From contig NC_064035.1 of assembly GCF_932526225.1 (NCBI RefSeq), positions 4,029,501 to 4,093,500 on the forward strand: a DNA stretch of 64,000 nucleotides, given 5' to 3'. This DNA comes from Nematostella vectensis. Its lineage: Eukaryota > Cnidaria > Anthozoa > Actiniaria > Edwardsiidae. Of this stretch, positions 22,079-33,264 are shown one piece after another (the first letter of the stretch is position 1; each line of letters begins with the position of its first letter). A model generated the notes under the pieces. It had not been told where the DNA came from. It ran no database searches and saw only the letters and a program-made list of their open reading frames with translations. The position numbers and the translations under genes are program-made.

Positions 22079-23374
22079 GATAGGAATGGAATTTTCTTAT
22101 CAGTGACACTCTGTCATATTATGATGCCAAAATACTGTTTTTCAAGACAAGTGGAAAACTTTGAATAATATTGGTTTTAAAGAGCGCTACGATACAACTC
22201 CCTGGATAAATTTTGCACATAGTTTAGCACGCAGTTTATGTGTTTATGTCGTGAAATTTGCAATTATATCTTTATGCATAACACGACTCCAGGGTCCTTT
22301 CAAATAATGTATCCTTAAAGTTGCTGCATTTTCACTATGTCCCTATTTGGTACGCACTAATTCTCCCTTCGCTGTTAAAGGTCTACTGAGCACTGTATGA
22401 GGGCTTGTTGTGCAACGCTAACATTCTACCAACTAAAAACCCTAACGGGCCTTGTATAGACCGAGTCAACAGGTCATCACTATTTAATGAATGTTTGGAG
22501 TGCATTTAAGATGGATTAATTTTTAGTTTTCATTAAATTTTTATAGCATTCTGTGTACTTACTGCTCTCGGCCAAGAGGGATAACAAAATAACGAGTGAA
22601 ATGAGTTGGCCGGACTCAATAAGATGTCTCTCGATTGTTTGTTTATCCAATTAGATTTTCTCGCAAATTCTACAAACGCGATTAGGTCTGTCAACAAAAC
22701 GGCATCAGTATGACTGAAACCCCATTTGAATATATAACTTAAAATACCTCCCTTGCTAGCGAGTATTTGTTACCTTCCCAACGTAGTTCTGAGTCTATTT
22801 GAACAATTTGCGGAAGCAGTAGCCCCGGCTCCCCCTAATTTCAGATATTTGGCTTAAAAATAACAAAAAATATAAGCCAATCCATCGGATAAACACAGGG
22901 GCGTAGCCAGGGGGTGGCCCAGGCACCCCTTCTAGCAGCCAAAAATACAGTAAATGTATGAGACATTATCTAAAATACAGGAGAAAATGCCTTAAAAGGG
23001 CCTTTTGGGCCCCCTCCTGTTAAAAATCTTGGCTACGGAACAAACAATAAATTCGGCCCCCTTTATTGAAACCCTTGATTCGCCCCCCCCTTTTTGGAAT
23101 TCCTTGATCCCTCATGAATGATACCAGAGGCTTCTATCATCTCAGTCAGAGATCCTGAGCATGCTTCGACACCTTTCAAACTATTTTTGGCATCCAATAT
23201 CTAGAAAAGATTTCCTAGTTCATTTGTTATCATTTGCAGTAGAAAGGACTCGAGGATATGAAATCATGTAATTCCAAGTTCTATTTGAATAATCCGGTCA
23301 TAAGCCTTTAGCGCTTACGAAGGATAAGCTTTGCAAGCTCAGCCGTGCCGTGCTTTGTAGCTGAGTCTAACGAG
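22079..23374. other. Intergenic region, bHLH gene to opsin pseudogene
   Basis: Contains the probable bHLH 3' UTR and a transposon-like fragment at 22896-23040. No gene was recognised. Confidence 0.45.
22896..23040. mobile_element. Degenerate MITE-like fragment (CAGGGGCGTAGCCAGG)
   Basis: Starts CAGGGGCGTAGCCAGGGGGT and ends in CTTGGCTACGG, a loose inverted match. The interior holds GGGCCTTTTGGGCCCC. The CAGGGGCGTAGC end is common in short invertebrate DNA transposons; the ends here are too diverged for a firm call. Confidence 0.45.
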
Positions 23375-24106
23375 ATGGCTGGTGAAGACATCGTGCCTGC
23401 ACTGTATATCTTATTTGCTGTTCTGGCATCCTTCTTAACGGTCTTTTCATCGCAACTTTACTGAGGGAGACTTCACTGCGATCTGCGTCTAGTGGAATTA
23501 TCGCAAGTATAGCTCTTGATGATTTTCTAAGGGCCACAATGTCAAGCCCAGTAGCTTCATATGGCCAACTGAGCAAAGCATTGCACAGCTCCGACCCCGG
23601 AATATCCTGTATACTGTATGCCTTTGTCACCGCTTTTGCCTTCTCTGCGACACTCCATCTTACGCTACTTGCAGTAGAGCGTTATTTGAATATCGTACAG
23701 TGTATGGTCTCAAAGTTGACGAAAACAGAAGTCCTGAAGGCCGTCGTGTTGATCAGGGTGCTCTGATTGATCAGGGTGCTCTGATTGATCAGGGTGCTCT
23801 GATTGATCAGGGTGCTCTGATTGATCAGGGTGCTCTGATTGATCAGGGTGCTCTGATGGACACTGGCGCTGTTACCGTTGCTCGGTGTCTCGCAGTACAA
23901 ACTTGAGGTCGGTGGTTTTGCCTGCTCTGTGGACTGGGAAAGAGGTGACTGCTAGTATCTCTTACGTCAGTGTTCTCTTCGTTTTATTCTATTTAATCCC
24001 CCTCTTTACCATGGCGTTCTGTTACTCCCGAATCTACTTGGCTGTACAATCCTTGCACGTCGGGGCAATCAAACGATGGGGGACGCAGCTCGCAAACGTC
24101 GAAGTT
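23375..24106 (+). pseudogene. Opsin pseudogene, 5' two thirds (unit 1)
   Basis: Starts at ATG 23375 and encodes TM1 to TM5 of a rhodopsin-class receptor. A one-base deletion near 23430-23440 separates the start from NGLFIATLLRETSL (TM1 with its Asn). Then come a TM2 with IALDDF and a TM3 with SCILYAFVTAFAF and LTLLAVERYLNIVQ. The CILY tyrosine (codon 23617-23619) is at the rhodopsin-113 position, as in most invertebrate opsins. TM4 is interrupted by six copies of an 18-bp repeat, each ending in TGA. After ACSVDW and SYVSVLFVLFYLIPL the copy stops at QLANVE, where a deletion joins it to downstream spacer (24106). The identity rests on the complete 3' half kept in units 2 and 3. This is the left, parental edge of the triplication. 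Confidence 0.8.
23751..23858 (+). repeat. 18-bp tandem repeat inside opsin TM4 (6 copies)
   Basis: Six copies of GATCAGGGTGCTCTGATT at 23751, 23769, 23787, 23805, 23823 and 23841. In the opsin frame each copy reads L-I-R-V-L-stop. The paralogous copies at about 32397 and 42017 have only two units. Confidence 0.95.
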
Positions 24107-24697
24107 ACATAGCCACAAATGAAAACATTTCAAAATCAGATAATTACAAAGAAATCAATTTTCTGGTAGGAAAATAATACAGTTCAAAGCTTATAGTTTT
24201 TTTTACTCTTGATAAAGGAAACGAAATGTAAATACATGTTAGGCAATGAGTGGCAAAACATTTAAATTAAAATTAGGTTACTTACGAAAGTTGTGTACGG
24301 CATTCAGTAGAAATTCATCAACCATTTACTTAGGCAGCAGCAAAAATCAAATTCAAATAGGGCCGTAGCAGGCCTCGAAATATGGGGGGGGGGGCACAAT
24401 ACAGAAACATTAAGAAAATATGGGGGAAACTCCCTACTGGTCATTTTCTTGTGGAATTTGTGTAAAGTGTAATTTGTACTTTTACTCTAAAAAAGTCGAG
24501 ATTTCTCAGTGTTTTTTTTTTAATCCCCTTCTATTCGAATCATAGCGACAACTTATCAGTTTGGATCCTCTATAATCTGTTCATTGAGTACTTATCCTTG
24601 CCACCAAGGCCCACACCGAGCAAGATATGACAAGAAGCAGATGCTCGCTTTTAAAATTGTAGCATCTATCGCAAATTCCCAGATTCCACCAACAAAC

Positions 24698-25711
24698 ATG
24701 GAACAAAACTTTACAAATGGTAAGAGAACGTTTACCGAGGGACTTACAGCACAATTCTTTTCTATTTAAACGATAATCAGATAATTAAAAACAAGTATTT
24801 AGTAAAGCTTCCTATTAAATTACGCTTAATAATTACAAAAAAAAAAAACGAATGAATATCTGTTTTTTTTTTTCGGATAAAACGCATGTCAAAAAACAAA
24901 TGGACCAAGTTTTTGAAATTGAAGAAGTTCCAACTATATTGTGAGTATTCTAATGAAATATTTTATTATTATTTTTTAACATGTTTATAAAATAACAACA
25001 TGAACATGTAACCTTGAAAAAAATAACAAAATGAACATGCAACCTTGACGAGAAAAAAGTACTAAATAAGTAAATATAGCTGATAAAATGCGGGGAGAAG
25101 CATAGATCGTAATAAAATATTAAGGAAAAAATTTAGCCTTTCTGTTCGAGTAAGGGTGGTATATCGTATTTAGAAGACAATCTATCTGGCTAACAAATTC
25201 TCATATTGCTCACCTTACTGCTCCTGGCGCAAGGCACATTTATTTTTATCTCAAAAACTTAGTGATCCTCGTCGCCATGGTTTTCATCTACACGTGGATT
25301 GGGTACAAACTGTGGACTCGCCACACGCCAGGAGAACAGCAAGGCACTGTGAACCAGCGCAACGCACGCAACGCATCCAGGGCCACGCGGATGATCATAG
25401 CCACCCTGCTGGCATTTGTTGTCTGCTGGTCTTTTTGGATGATTGCACATTTCTTATACTTAGTCTTTAACATACGTGACGAGGCAAACAGCAATTTGAT
25501 TGTCGCAAGTTACGTTTTTCTTTATAGCAACGGATTTATCAATATCTGCGTCTACTTTTCAATGAATGAAAAGTTTCGGCATGAAATAAGGGCTTGGTGC
25601 TCCTGCGTGCGTTTTTGTAGACGGAAAGGTGACATCTCTAGAGGTCACTTCCGCGAAGTAGACATGAACAACGCTCCACAGAATGCAGTAGAGCTACTCG
25701 GTGTCTTATAA
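24698..25711 (+). pseudogene. GPCR type B pseudogene (unit 1; TM1-TM4 deleted)
   Basis: The small first exon is kept (24698-24719, MEQNFTN, donor GTAAGA). The second exon is joined at about 25261 from intronic sequence directly into TM5 (LVAMVFIYTWIGYKLW), so TM1 to TM4 and the acceptor region are gone. TM5 to TM7 and the tail remain open to TAA 25711: RMIIATLLAFVVCWSFW, SNGFINICVYFSMNEKF. The tail ends differently from unit 2 (NAVELLGVL), because one extra base shifts the last codons. AATAAA sites at 25946 and 25965 mark the 3' end. Confidence 0.85.
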
Positions 25712-26307
25712 AACTCGGAATTCAACTTCCCAATTTGCGACGCGCGCGTGAAACCGAGGTCAAGGGGAATAACCTCGCTAGCCTACTGACCTCAGTTGCG
25801 GGACATGGGGAAGGCGGATAGGATCTTTGCGTACCACAAACTGTGCTCTAAATTACGGCAAATGCCGATCGGCATATGGAGCCCTAGCTGCAACTCATTA
25901 TGTGTTTTGCTTTTAAGACCTAAGGACTACATCTATTATCATTATAATAAAGTTTTTACAGTGTAATAAATAAAATCTCCGTATATATGTATATATATTT
26001 TTCAAAACCTACTTCCGTAGGAGACTCCATACCGACTTTTTCGGTCCCGTGTGGGAGCACAATTTACAGAGTTTGAAATTGTGGTTTTGGGAAAAAGTGC
26101 TCGCTATATTAGGGATAAACTGTATTTCACATACGTTTCTGGAGTCTTTGTATACGTTTTTCAAACCTATTTCCAAGCAGCTCTACCATGAGTTGTCTAG
26201 CAGACGATCTACTCTAACCCTACTCCGATACCCCTAGTAAAATTATCTCATCAATGTTTTTATCTACTCTTACAACCTAGTAATTATGTGAGTTGTCTAG
26301 ACTTTAT

Positions 26308-26585
26308 CTAGTAGACAATTCTCCACTTCGTTGGCTGTTCACACTTGCCGATTTCCTTATCCCCACAAAAACAATTAAACGTTTGATCGCCATGGAAACT
26401 TAGAATATCTTGCTCTTCATAAATGCGGAAAGAGAATGTGGACTCGCAAGTGCCGATGAAGAACCGAGCATGCGCACAAATCCACTGGTCGATGATCGCC
26501 ACTCCTCCGTCTCCAAACTTCTCCAGAATCCTTTGCGGGGGGTCGTACTTAACAATTGGTAGCTTGCTCTTCAAGTAGTCAACAT
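26308..26585 (-). pseudogene. Extra copy of POFUT2 last exon (unit 1)
   Basis: Open from the CAG acceptor (exon start 26585) to the stop at 26308. It encodes the C-terminal 92 codons of protein O-fucosyltransferase 2: VDYLKSKLPIV, DGGVAIIDQWICAHARFFIG, STFSFRIYEE, CEQPTKWRIVY. It differs from the unit 2 and 3 copies at a few residues (EEQDILSFHG for EERDILGFHG; CFCGD for CLCGD). It is intact as an exon but has no cognate complete exon 3 upstream in its own unit, so it is either unused or an optional distal terminal exon of the real gene. Confidence 0.8.
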
Positions 26586-26800
26586 CTGGGGATATGAAAT
26601 ATAATTCAGACAAATCAATAAGGTAGCCAAGAGGTAGAATGACAAGTAGTGGTTACATCTGGGGATATGAAATATAATTCAGACAAATCAAGAAAGTAGC
26701 CAAGAGGTAAAATGACAAGTAGTGGTTACATCTGGGGATATGAAATATAATTCAGACAAATCAAGAAGGTAGCCAAGAGGTAAAATGACAAGTAGTGGTT
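26582..26800. repeat. 73-bp tandem repeat triplicating the POFUT2 splice acceptor (unit 1)
   Basis: Three copies starting at 26582, 26655 and 26728. On the minus strand each contains the tract ATATTTCATATCCCCAG that forms the 3' splice site of the POFUT2 last exon; only the copy at 26582 adjoins coding sequence. Confidence 0.9.
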
Positions 26801-27136
26801 ACAAGAGGAACTACGTGGCAATAAACATTAAATAGTAAGGCGGGTCCGGACCGAACCCGAAAGAGCTCGCTCGGAACGGGAAGAGCGAGCGGAAAAAAGT
26901 TAACAATATTACAATAAACTTTAAATTACTTTTTTGGTAAAGCTTGCATTCTCCTTTGTCAAATTGATTAAGATGAGGAGTGGTTTGGACCTTAAACAAA
27001 GAACCTTCAAGCCTTCAGCCTTATTAAACCAATTTATAGTCCAAACAAGTGTTGGGGGGACTGGCCGGGATCTTTAAGTCAAGTTTTAATTGTTTGCCCG
27101 AGGGCCGGCACACAACAGCAGAAGCAGCGTACAGAA

Positions 27137-27246
27137 CTAGGCTCGCTATATTTATACGTTACGACCAGACAGCCATCCATGTACACTCTTAACTAGGCTC
27201 GCTATATTTATACGTTACGACCAGACAGCCATCCATGTACACTCTT
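27137..27246. repeat. 56-bp minisatellite, 2 copies (unit 1)
   Basis: Two copies of a 56-bp unit that contains GCTCGCTATATTTATACG and CAGACAGCCATCCATGTACA, the short allele of the array at 37446 and 46319. Confidence 0.9.
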
Positions 27247-27979
27247 TTTTTTTATAAAGAACGTTTTATTTTCAGTTGAGGCTGGACCGTTATTATTTTT
27301 GGGACATTTAAGTCCCGAAGCATAGTGCGATCCAATGTAGTCAATATTTCACTTATTCTTATAACTAAACGAACATCCTCCTATTCAATGTAAATTAATA
27401 AAAAACTAAAAATTCCTCAAGAATACTTTTAACCTTGAATTATCCTATAAGCTAGAGCAAATATCTTGACTTGTATATTTGCTTCCTACAATTAGTAAAA
27501 TCCACATTCATTCTAGCCTAATCATAACAGCTGTGAAACTTCCAGTACTCTGGTGAGATAATCAAAATTAACCTCCCACGCCAATCAACTGCTATAATTT
27601 CGTGCTGGTGTTCGTGCAAAGATCTATCCGAATAGTTTTTTTGTCGGTAACTTCAGTGTTTCAATATGAGAAAATTTTGAAAAAAAAAACTTTTATTAAC
27701 GCTAGTGTGTACATACGTCGATGCCGCAGGCTCGTCTCGTCGGTTAATTACGAAAAAATAAAAATAGTTATGCATTATTTTCATTTTGGGCACACGCCGG
27801 TTTTTGAGGATATATAGAAAGGTTTTGTTTTCGAACGAGCGAAGGCCGGGCGGCCGAGGGTACGCTAGCGTACAATCCATTCTAACGCTACTCGTCCGTT
27901 TTCGCGCCACAAAATTCCCAATATTCCAAAACAAATAATCGCCAAATAACCCCGAATGAGAACCGACAAGCATGCTAAG

Positions 27980-28367
27980 CAGGCCCGTACACAGGGAGGG
28001 GGGGGGGAAGGGTTGCAGGGGGTGCGAACTCACCCACCCCCCCCCCCCCCCACAACGGCCGAAAGTCTACTTTCGGTTCTCAATAGACGTGCTATTCATA
28101 GACAAAACTATAAACCATAAGCTAGATCCACTCTGGTATGTCATTAATCCATAACTCAGACTTTATTTGTAGCCAAATCCCACAATAAACGTCCCGTGGA
28201 GATACTGCAAAGGCATGAAAAAACCCTTTTTGTTCTTTCGGTGGTGGTCAGATTTTTATCAGAAAACTTCCTCCCTCCCCCCCTCCCCCAGAAAAATTAG
28301 GTCCTCTTTTTCGGATTTCGCCTCCCCCCCCCCCCCCCCCCCCAAGAAAAATCCTGGGTACGGCCTG
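27980..28367. mobile_element. MITE, CAGGCCCGTACACAGG family (unit 1)
   Basis: Starts CAGGCCCGTACACAGGGAGG and ends ATCCTGGGTACGGCCTG, giving near-complementary termini. The interior has long G and C runs at each arm and a conserved core around AGACGTGCTATTCATAGAC. It lies upstream of GPCR-A exon 1. The paralogue at 57152 shows the same core outside the triplication, so this is a dispersed family. Confidence 0.75.
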
Positions 28368-28692
28368 CTAAGATTTATGCGGCTTCGTGGGTAAAAATAT
28401 AATTTCAGCTGTTTTTCTATCACCAATAAATCCAATTACTGTGCTTCTCTTTACAAATTCTAAAGTAAAGAAATTTAAAAAATAAAGTAATAAAAAGGAA
28501 TGAAAAGACAGCTGGGTGCCATAAAGTCTTCTTTTTATCTATGTCTATGTTATTTTAATAAGCTTATTCTAATAAACTTTTCACACAATTCCTTTGATCT
28601 TAAGCTCGCCGCTAGGCTATCCTGCTTTCATAACCACAGCAAAAACAAAGAAGAAGTAAGTTCCGTAACACGATCCCTCGTTTACCGAAAAT

Positions 28693-31600
28693 ATGGGAAA
28701 CCTTTCAAATTCAAATGGTAAGTATATCCTCCACAAATACACAATATCCTAATAAAACAAAAACTAGTTTTGAAGGGAATATGAAAAAAAAATTAAATGA
28801 CCTTCACCTACATTTGTACACACTACGAATTAAACACAGAAATCTTAGTTTGAGTAAAAAAAATACATGCTCGCAATTTGTATTCGATTCAACGCTTATT
28901 AATGAGGGAAACCTAACAAATACAATACAAACTTACAATTCCCGGTCGAGAAAATAAAAAAACCCCTTCATTATAGAAAGGCCAAAACGCGATTAATTTC
29001 AATGTTTTTTTTTAGATTTTAGAAAGCAATAATAAGCAATTAATAAAAATGTTGTTAAAATACGTTTAAAATATGTAGTTGGTCCGAATTCAAAAGTAAA
29101 GATTTCCATAAGAATTTCCTAAATTGATATCTGAGATATATTGCTAATAACTGTCGAAAATCCCTTTGCACCCTTACGTCGTTACTATGGGAACGTCAAT
29201 GTAAACATATGTTATTGATATAAAAAGAGGTAGAAAAAATCGTGGAAAATAGAGCACCTAGCTAGGGGATCGCTTGACTCATTCGTGGAAAATAACACCT
29301 AGCAATGGGATCGCTTGACTCATTTGTTGAAAATAGAACACCTAGCAAGGGGATCGCTTGACTCATTCGTGGAAAATAACACCTAGCAAGGGGAACGCTT
29401 GACTCATTTGTTGAAAATAGAACACCTAGCAAGGGGATCGCTTGACTCATTCGTGGAAAATAGAGCACCTAGCAAGGGGATCGCTTGACTCATTCGTGGA
29501 AAATAACACCTAGCAAGGGGATCGCTTGACTCATTTGTTGAAAATAGAACACCTAGCAAGGGGATCGCTTGACTCATTCGTGGAAAATAGAGCACCTAGA
29601 AAGGGGATCGCTTGACTCATTTGTTGAAAATAGAACACCTAGCAAGGGGATCGCTTGACTCATTTGTTGAAAATAGAACACCTAGCAAGGGGATCGCTTG
29701 ACTCATTCGTGGAAAATAACACCTAGCAAGGGGATCGCTTGACTCATTTGTTGAAAATAGAACACCTAGCAAGGGGATCGCTTGACTCATTCGTGGAAAA
29801 TAGAGCACCTAGCAAGGGGATCGCTTGACTCATTCGTGGAAAATAACACCTAGCAAGGGGATCGCTTGACTCATTCGTGGAAAATAGAGCACCTAGCAAG
29901 GGGATCGCTTGACTCATTCGTGGAAAATAACACCTAGCAAGGGGATCGCTTGACTCATTTGTTGAAAATAGAACACCTAGCAAGGGGATCGCTTGACTCA
30001 TTCGTGGAAAATAACACCTAGCAAGGGGATCGCTTGACTCATTTGTTGAAAATAGAACACCTAGCAAGGGGATCGCTTGACTCATTCGTGGAAAATAGAG
30101 CACCTAGCAAGGGGATCGCTTGACTCATTCGTGGAAAATAGAACACCTAGCAAGGGGATCGCTTGACTCATTCGCGGAAAATAGAGCACCTAGCAAGGGG
30201 ATCGCTTGACTCATTCGTGGAAAATAGAGCACCTAGCAAGGGGATCGCTTGACTCATTCGTGGAAAATAGAGCACCTAGCAAGGGGATCGCTTGACTCAT
30301 TCGTGGAAAATAGAGCACCTACAATCTTCAACAAAAGTAAGTGGGACACTTCCCATACGAACAACCGCCAACCCTCTCCCCCGATTAATATTGGTTAGAG
30401 GCGATTTTTCAGTTCAAAACACAAGCAGTAGCAAGGTGATCATTTGCCCTCCAACATTGAGGAAGGGGGAAGGAAAGTGTCCCATTAGTTTTGTAACAGA
30501 TTGTAGCAAGGGGATCGCATGACTCATTCGTGGAAAATAGAGCACCTGGCAAGGGGAGATCTTCATCTTCGAAAGCAATGATGTATACCCCATAAGCAAT
30601 CTGTATCGGCCAAACTCTGAAAATTAAAATTTTAGCAGAGTTCCTTGTAGCTTGCTTGTTTACCTAAATGGAACTATAAAACTATTAATTTTATTGAGAC
30701 TAGAAAATAATGTTTTGGCCACGTCAACATTAAACTTGTTTCTTTTTTCAGAATGCCAAATTGCGTTCAACTACGTGGGCTTGTCTTACGAAGGTAAAAT
30801 TGCTATTTCAGCTTTCCAAATCCTCCCCAGTCTTCTCTCGACCGTCGCAAACGTGCTGACCATTTACGTGAACAGCAAGCCAGGCATGCGCACTACAACC
30901 AATATCCTCATCCTAAATATGGCAGTTGGTGACGTCACAATCACCCTGATCGGTTGTCCAATCACGGTGGCGTGGTTCTGGGATGGTATGCCGTGGTTTG
31001 GAGGTCTCGTGGGAGAAATAACATGCGGAATTTGTATTTCAGCATTTTACTTGTGCTGTTACGTGTCATTGTTCAGTCTGTTATTCATATCTGTGGACAG
31101 ATTTCTAGCCGTCAAACGACCGCTGCAGCACAAGGCCATGAAGGGCTGGCTCAAGTACGCTGTATCGGCAACATGGTTGGTTGCGCTTTTGAGCATAGAA
31201 AGTGCGATGTCGATGTGCCTGGTAGAGCGAGGTGATGGAAAAGTCTTCTGTGGAATACAAGATATGAGACGTACGGGCATCTTAATGATGGCTGTCTTTC
31301 TAGTGATGCTCGTCGCCATGGTTTTCATCTACACGTGGATTGGGTACAAACTGTGGACTCGCCACACGCCAGGAGAACAGCAAGGCACTGTGAACCAGCG
31401 CAACGCACGCACCGCATCCAGGGCCACGCGGATGATCATAGCCACCCTGCTGGCATTTATTGTCTGCTGGTCCCCTTCCATGGCATTGGAAATACAAGGG
31501 GTTGTAACACCTCTTTCAACACCGGCATTTGCTTATGCAATACTATATTGTAATGGTCTTATAAACGTTTGCATTTATGTCTTGATGAACGAAAAATTTC

Positions 31601-31815
31601 GCAACGAAGTCAAGACTCTGTTAAAGTGCTGTTTTTGCTGCAATGCTGTTGCAGTCTCTGGCAACCTTCGCCAAATATCTGCAGAACACGGTCTTCCATC
31701 TGACAAAAGCGGTGGCGGCATTGAGGTCTTATGTATTTCAAGTCTTCAAAACAGGCAGAGGCAAAATGCGGTAGCATGGAACAACTTAGCAATGTCACCT
31801 GGGGCAGCCGAGTGA
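28693..31815 (+). CDS. Class A GPCR type A, copy 1
   Basis: Two exons: 28693-28717 (MGNLSNSN plus one base; donor ATG|GTAAGTATA) and 30752-31815 (acceptor TTTTTTCAG; TGA), giving 362 aa. Seven hydrophobic helices: TM1 with STVANVLTIYV, TM2 with LNMAVGD (Asp 2.50, residue 69), Cys 100 before TM3, DRF motif SVDRFLAVKRPL (residue 124), TM5 MLVAMVFIYTWIGYKLW, TM6 AFIVCWSPSMAL, and TM7 CNGLINVCIYVLMNEKF in place of NPxxY. The N-terminus has potential N-glycosylation sites NLS. It is a rhodopsin-family receptor whose ligand cannot be told from sequence. The intron (2.0 kb) is filled by a 43-bp minisatellite. It is nested antisense in a region derived from the last POFUT2 intron. Confidence 0.88.
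29250..30325. repeat. 43/41-bp minisatellite in GPCR-A intron (unit 1)
   Basis: About 25 copies of a unit containing AAGGGGATCGCTTGACTCAT and CACCTAG. Two length forms alternate: 43 bp (AAAATAGAGCACC or AAAATAGAACACC) and 41 bp (AAAATAACACC). Single separated copies recur at about 30506-30557. Open frames here are artefacts. Confidence 0.95.
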
Positions 31816-31862
31816 GAAACGTCTATTTGAGGATATCATTCGATTTCCAGTCTACCTCGTCC

Positions 31863-32002
31863 CAGGCGCGTACACAGGGGGTGCGGGTGCGCATACCTCT
31901 TGGCCGCCAAAAATTGGCCATAGGAATCTTCATACACTATCCTTTTTCCATATGATACCTATAATTGCAAAACCCCATCAGCCAATCCTGTGTACGCGCC
32001 TG
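31863..32002. mobile_element. 140-bp MITE, CAGGCGCGTACACAGG ends (unit 1)
   Basis: The first 16 bases CAGGCGCGTACACAGG are the exact reverse complement of the last 16, CCTGTGTACGCGCCTG. A 5-bp direct repeat, CGTCC, flanks both sides (31858-31862, 32003-32007) and is a likely target-site duplication. The interior is non-coding. It lies about 50 bp after the GPCR-A stop. Confidence 0.88.
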
Positions 32003-32204
32003 CGTCCGTATTTGTCTGAGTAAAGCAGGGTATATAATGTACATTTCTTTTTTTTCCCGCTTCAGACCATTTTATGGTAAACTTATAATATAGAGTAGAT
32101 ATGACTTACTAAAGTATAAATATCATAATATAATATCATATAAATATAATAATTATGTGATGCGTGACGTCACACACGGAATTTGAATCGTAAACTACAC
32201 TTGC

Positions 32205-32280
32205 CTGATTGGTCAGCATCCGGTAATAGAAACACCTTTTCAAGCTTCTCCTTTATCAGAAACTTCTTCAGTTGCTTGGC
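32205..32280 (-). pseudogene. POFUT2 exon 3 fragment at duplication junction 1
   Basis: The 3' 76 bases of POFUT2 exon 3 (AKQLKKFLIKEKLEKVF...) followed by the GCAAGT donor. The catalytic-region STDAD reads LPDAD here, so it has drifted. At about 32280 the sequence switches to the opsin TM3 region. Confidence 0.85.
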
Positions 32281-32282
32281 CA

Positions 32283-32901
32283 CGCCTTCTTGCGACACTC
32301 CATCTTACGCTACTTGCAGTAGAGCGTTATTTGAATATCGTACAGTGTATGGTCTCAAAGTTGACGAAAACAGAAGTCCTGAAGGCCGTCGTGTTGATCA
32401 GGGTGCTCTGATTGATCAGGGTGCTCTGATGGACACTGGCGCTGTTACCGTTGCTCGGTGTCTCGCAGGACAAACTTGAGGTCAGTGGCCTTTTGCCTGC
32501 TCTGTGGACTGGGAAAGAGGTGACTCTACTAGTATCTCTTACGTCAGTGTTCTCTTCGTTTATTCTATTTAATCCCTCTCTTTACCATGGCGTTCTGTTA
32601 CTCCCGAATCTACTTGGCTGTACAATTCTTGCAAGTCAAACGATGGGGGACGCAGCTCGCAAACGTCGAAGGACTTATGGAGGCGGAGAAGAAAACGGCA
32701 AAAATGGCTTTTGTTATGACGTTCCTGGTTGCATGGACTCCGTATGCGGTCATCTCTTTCTATTCGATCACTGGACATGCTCGCGATCTATCCTTTATTT
32801 CGGTCACGCTTCCTGCTATCTTTGCCAAAACCTCGGCTTTCTACAACCCGATCATAACACTGGTTTTCTGGTTTTGTTTAAGAGATACCGTAAAGCTGTG
32901 A
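32283..32901 (+). pseudogene. Opsin pseudogene, 3' part (unit 2)
   Basis: Begins in TM3 (TLHLTLLAVERYLNIVQ), has two 18-bp TGA-bearing repeats in TM4, then small indels relative to unit 3 in ECL2/TM5 (an extra base near 32490; T- and C-run losses near 32562-32576). From 32587 it is open to TGA 32901, with MTFLVAWTPYAVISFY (TM6) and PAIFAKTSAFYNPII (TM7). The lysine codon AAA is at 32827-32829, the retinal Schiff-base position of opsins. Multiple frame breaks make it non-functional as a receptor. Confidence 0.85.
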
Positions 32902-33034
32902 TTGCAACAGTACAGCGGACCCAGGTTATCCTTTGGGTATCGAGGCCAAGCAATGCCACTCCCATTCAGGGACTGCCGTTGGCATACCCCCTGTGAAACG
33001 AAGCATCCATCAGAACCATTTGTTTGATAGTCTT

Positions 33035-33264
33035 ATGCTGCATTCACACCAAAACCGTGTTTAGTTAAACAAGGTTTTTCTTTGCCTTTTAACTTGCCAA
33101 GTTTCTCATTCTGTTGAATTCTTACTAGCTAAATGATCACTTATTAACATGTACAGCACAGTGTATATTCAGTTTTGTTCTTGGTTCTGTCCGCTCTTGG
33201 GAGATTGAGATTTGAACCAGTTTAATTAAACCAACTGGTTTAAGTGCTGGTGTGAATGCGGTAT
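33035..33264. mobile_element. MITE-like element with GCATTCACACC ends (unit 2)
   Basis: The left end ATGCTGCATTCACACC matches the inverted right end ATACCGCATTCACACC; an inner AACCGTGTTTAGTTAAAC pairs loosely with TTTAATTAAACCAACTGGTT. About 230 bp, non-coding. A duplicate is at 42654. Confidence 0.6.

Larger units (their letters stand above)
23640..32280. repeat. Segmental duplication unit 1 (about 8.6 kb)
   Basis: First of three tandem units. It runs from the opsin TM3 region to a cut in POFUT2 exon 3. Order: opsin fragment, GPCR-B pseudogene, POFUT2 last-exon copy, 73-bp and 56-bp repeats, MITE, GPCR-A, MITE, POFUT2 exon 3 fragment. It is shorter than unit 2 mainly because of a deletion of about 1 kb after the opsin (24106) and a short 56-bp array. 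Confidence 0.93.

Noticed and set aside
28500-28721. 73-codon frame conserved in all three units (MKRQLGAIKSS...)
   Set aside because: Conserved only because the units are recent duplicates. The useful frame is another one, giving the 25-nt GPCR-A first exon at its end.
29262-30103. Minus-strand frames repeating LFSTNESSDPLARCYFPRMS
   Set aside because: Artefact of the 43/41-bp minisatellite inside the GPCR-A intron; no start context or conserved domain.
31335-31553. Alternative frames within GPCR-A main exons
   Set aside because: Shadows of the receptor reading frame, repeated because the exons are duplicated.
32183-32479. 98-codon frame joining POFUT2-derived and opsin-derived sequence (also at 41803)
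   Set aside because: It reads antisense POFUT2 exon 3 and an out-of-frame opsin segment. A fusion gene is unlikely because the frame matches neither parent protein.
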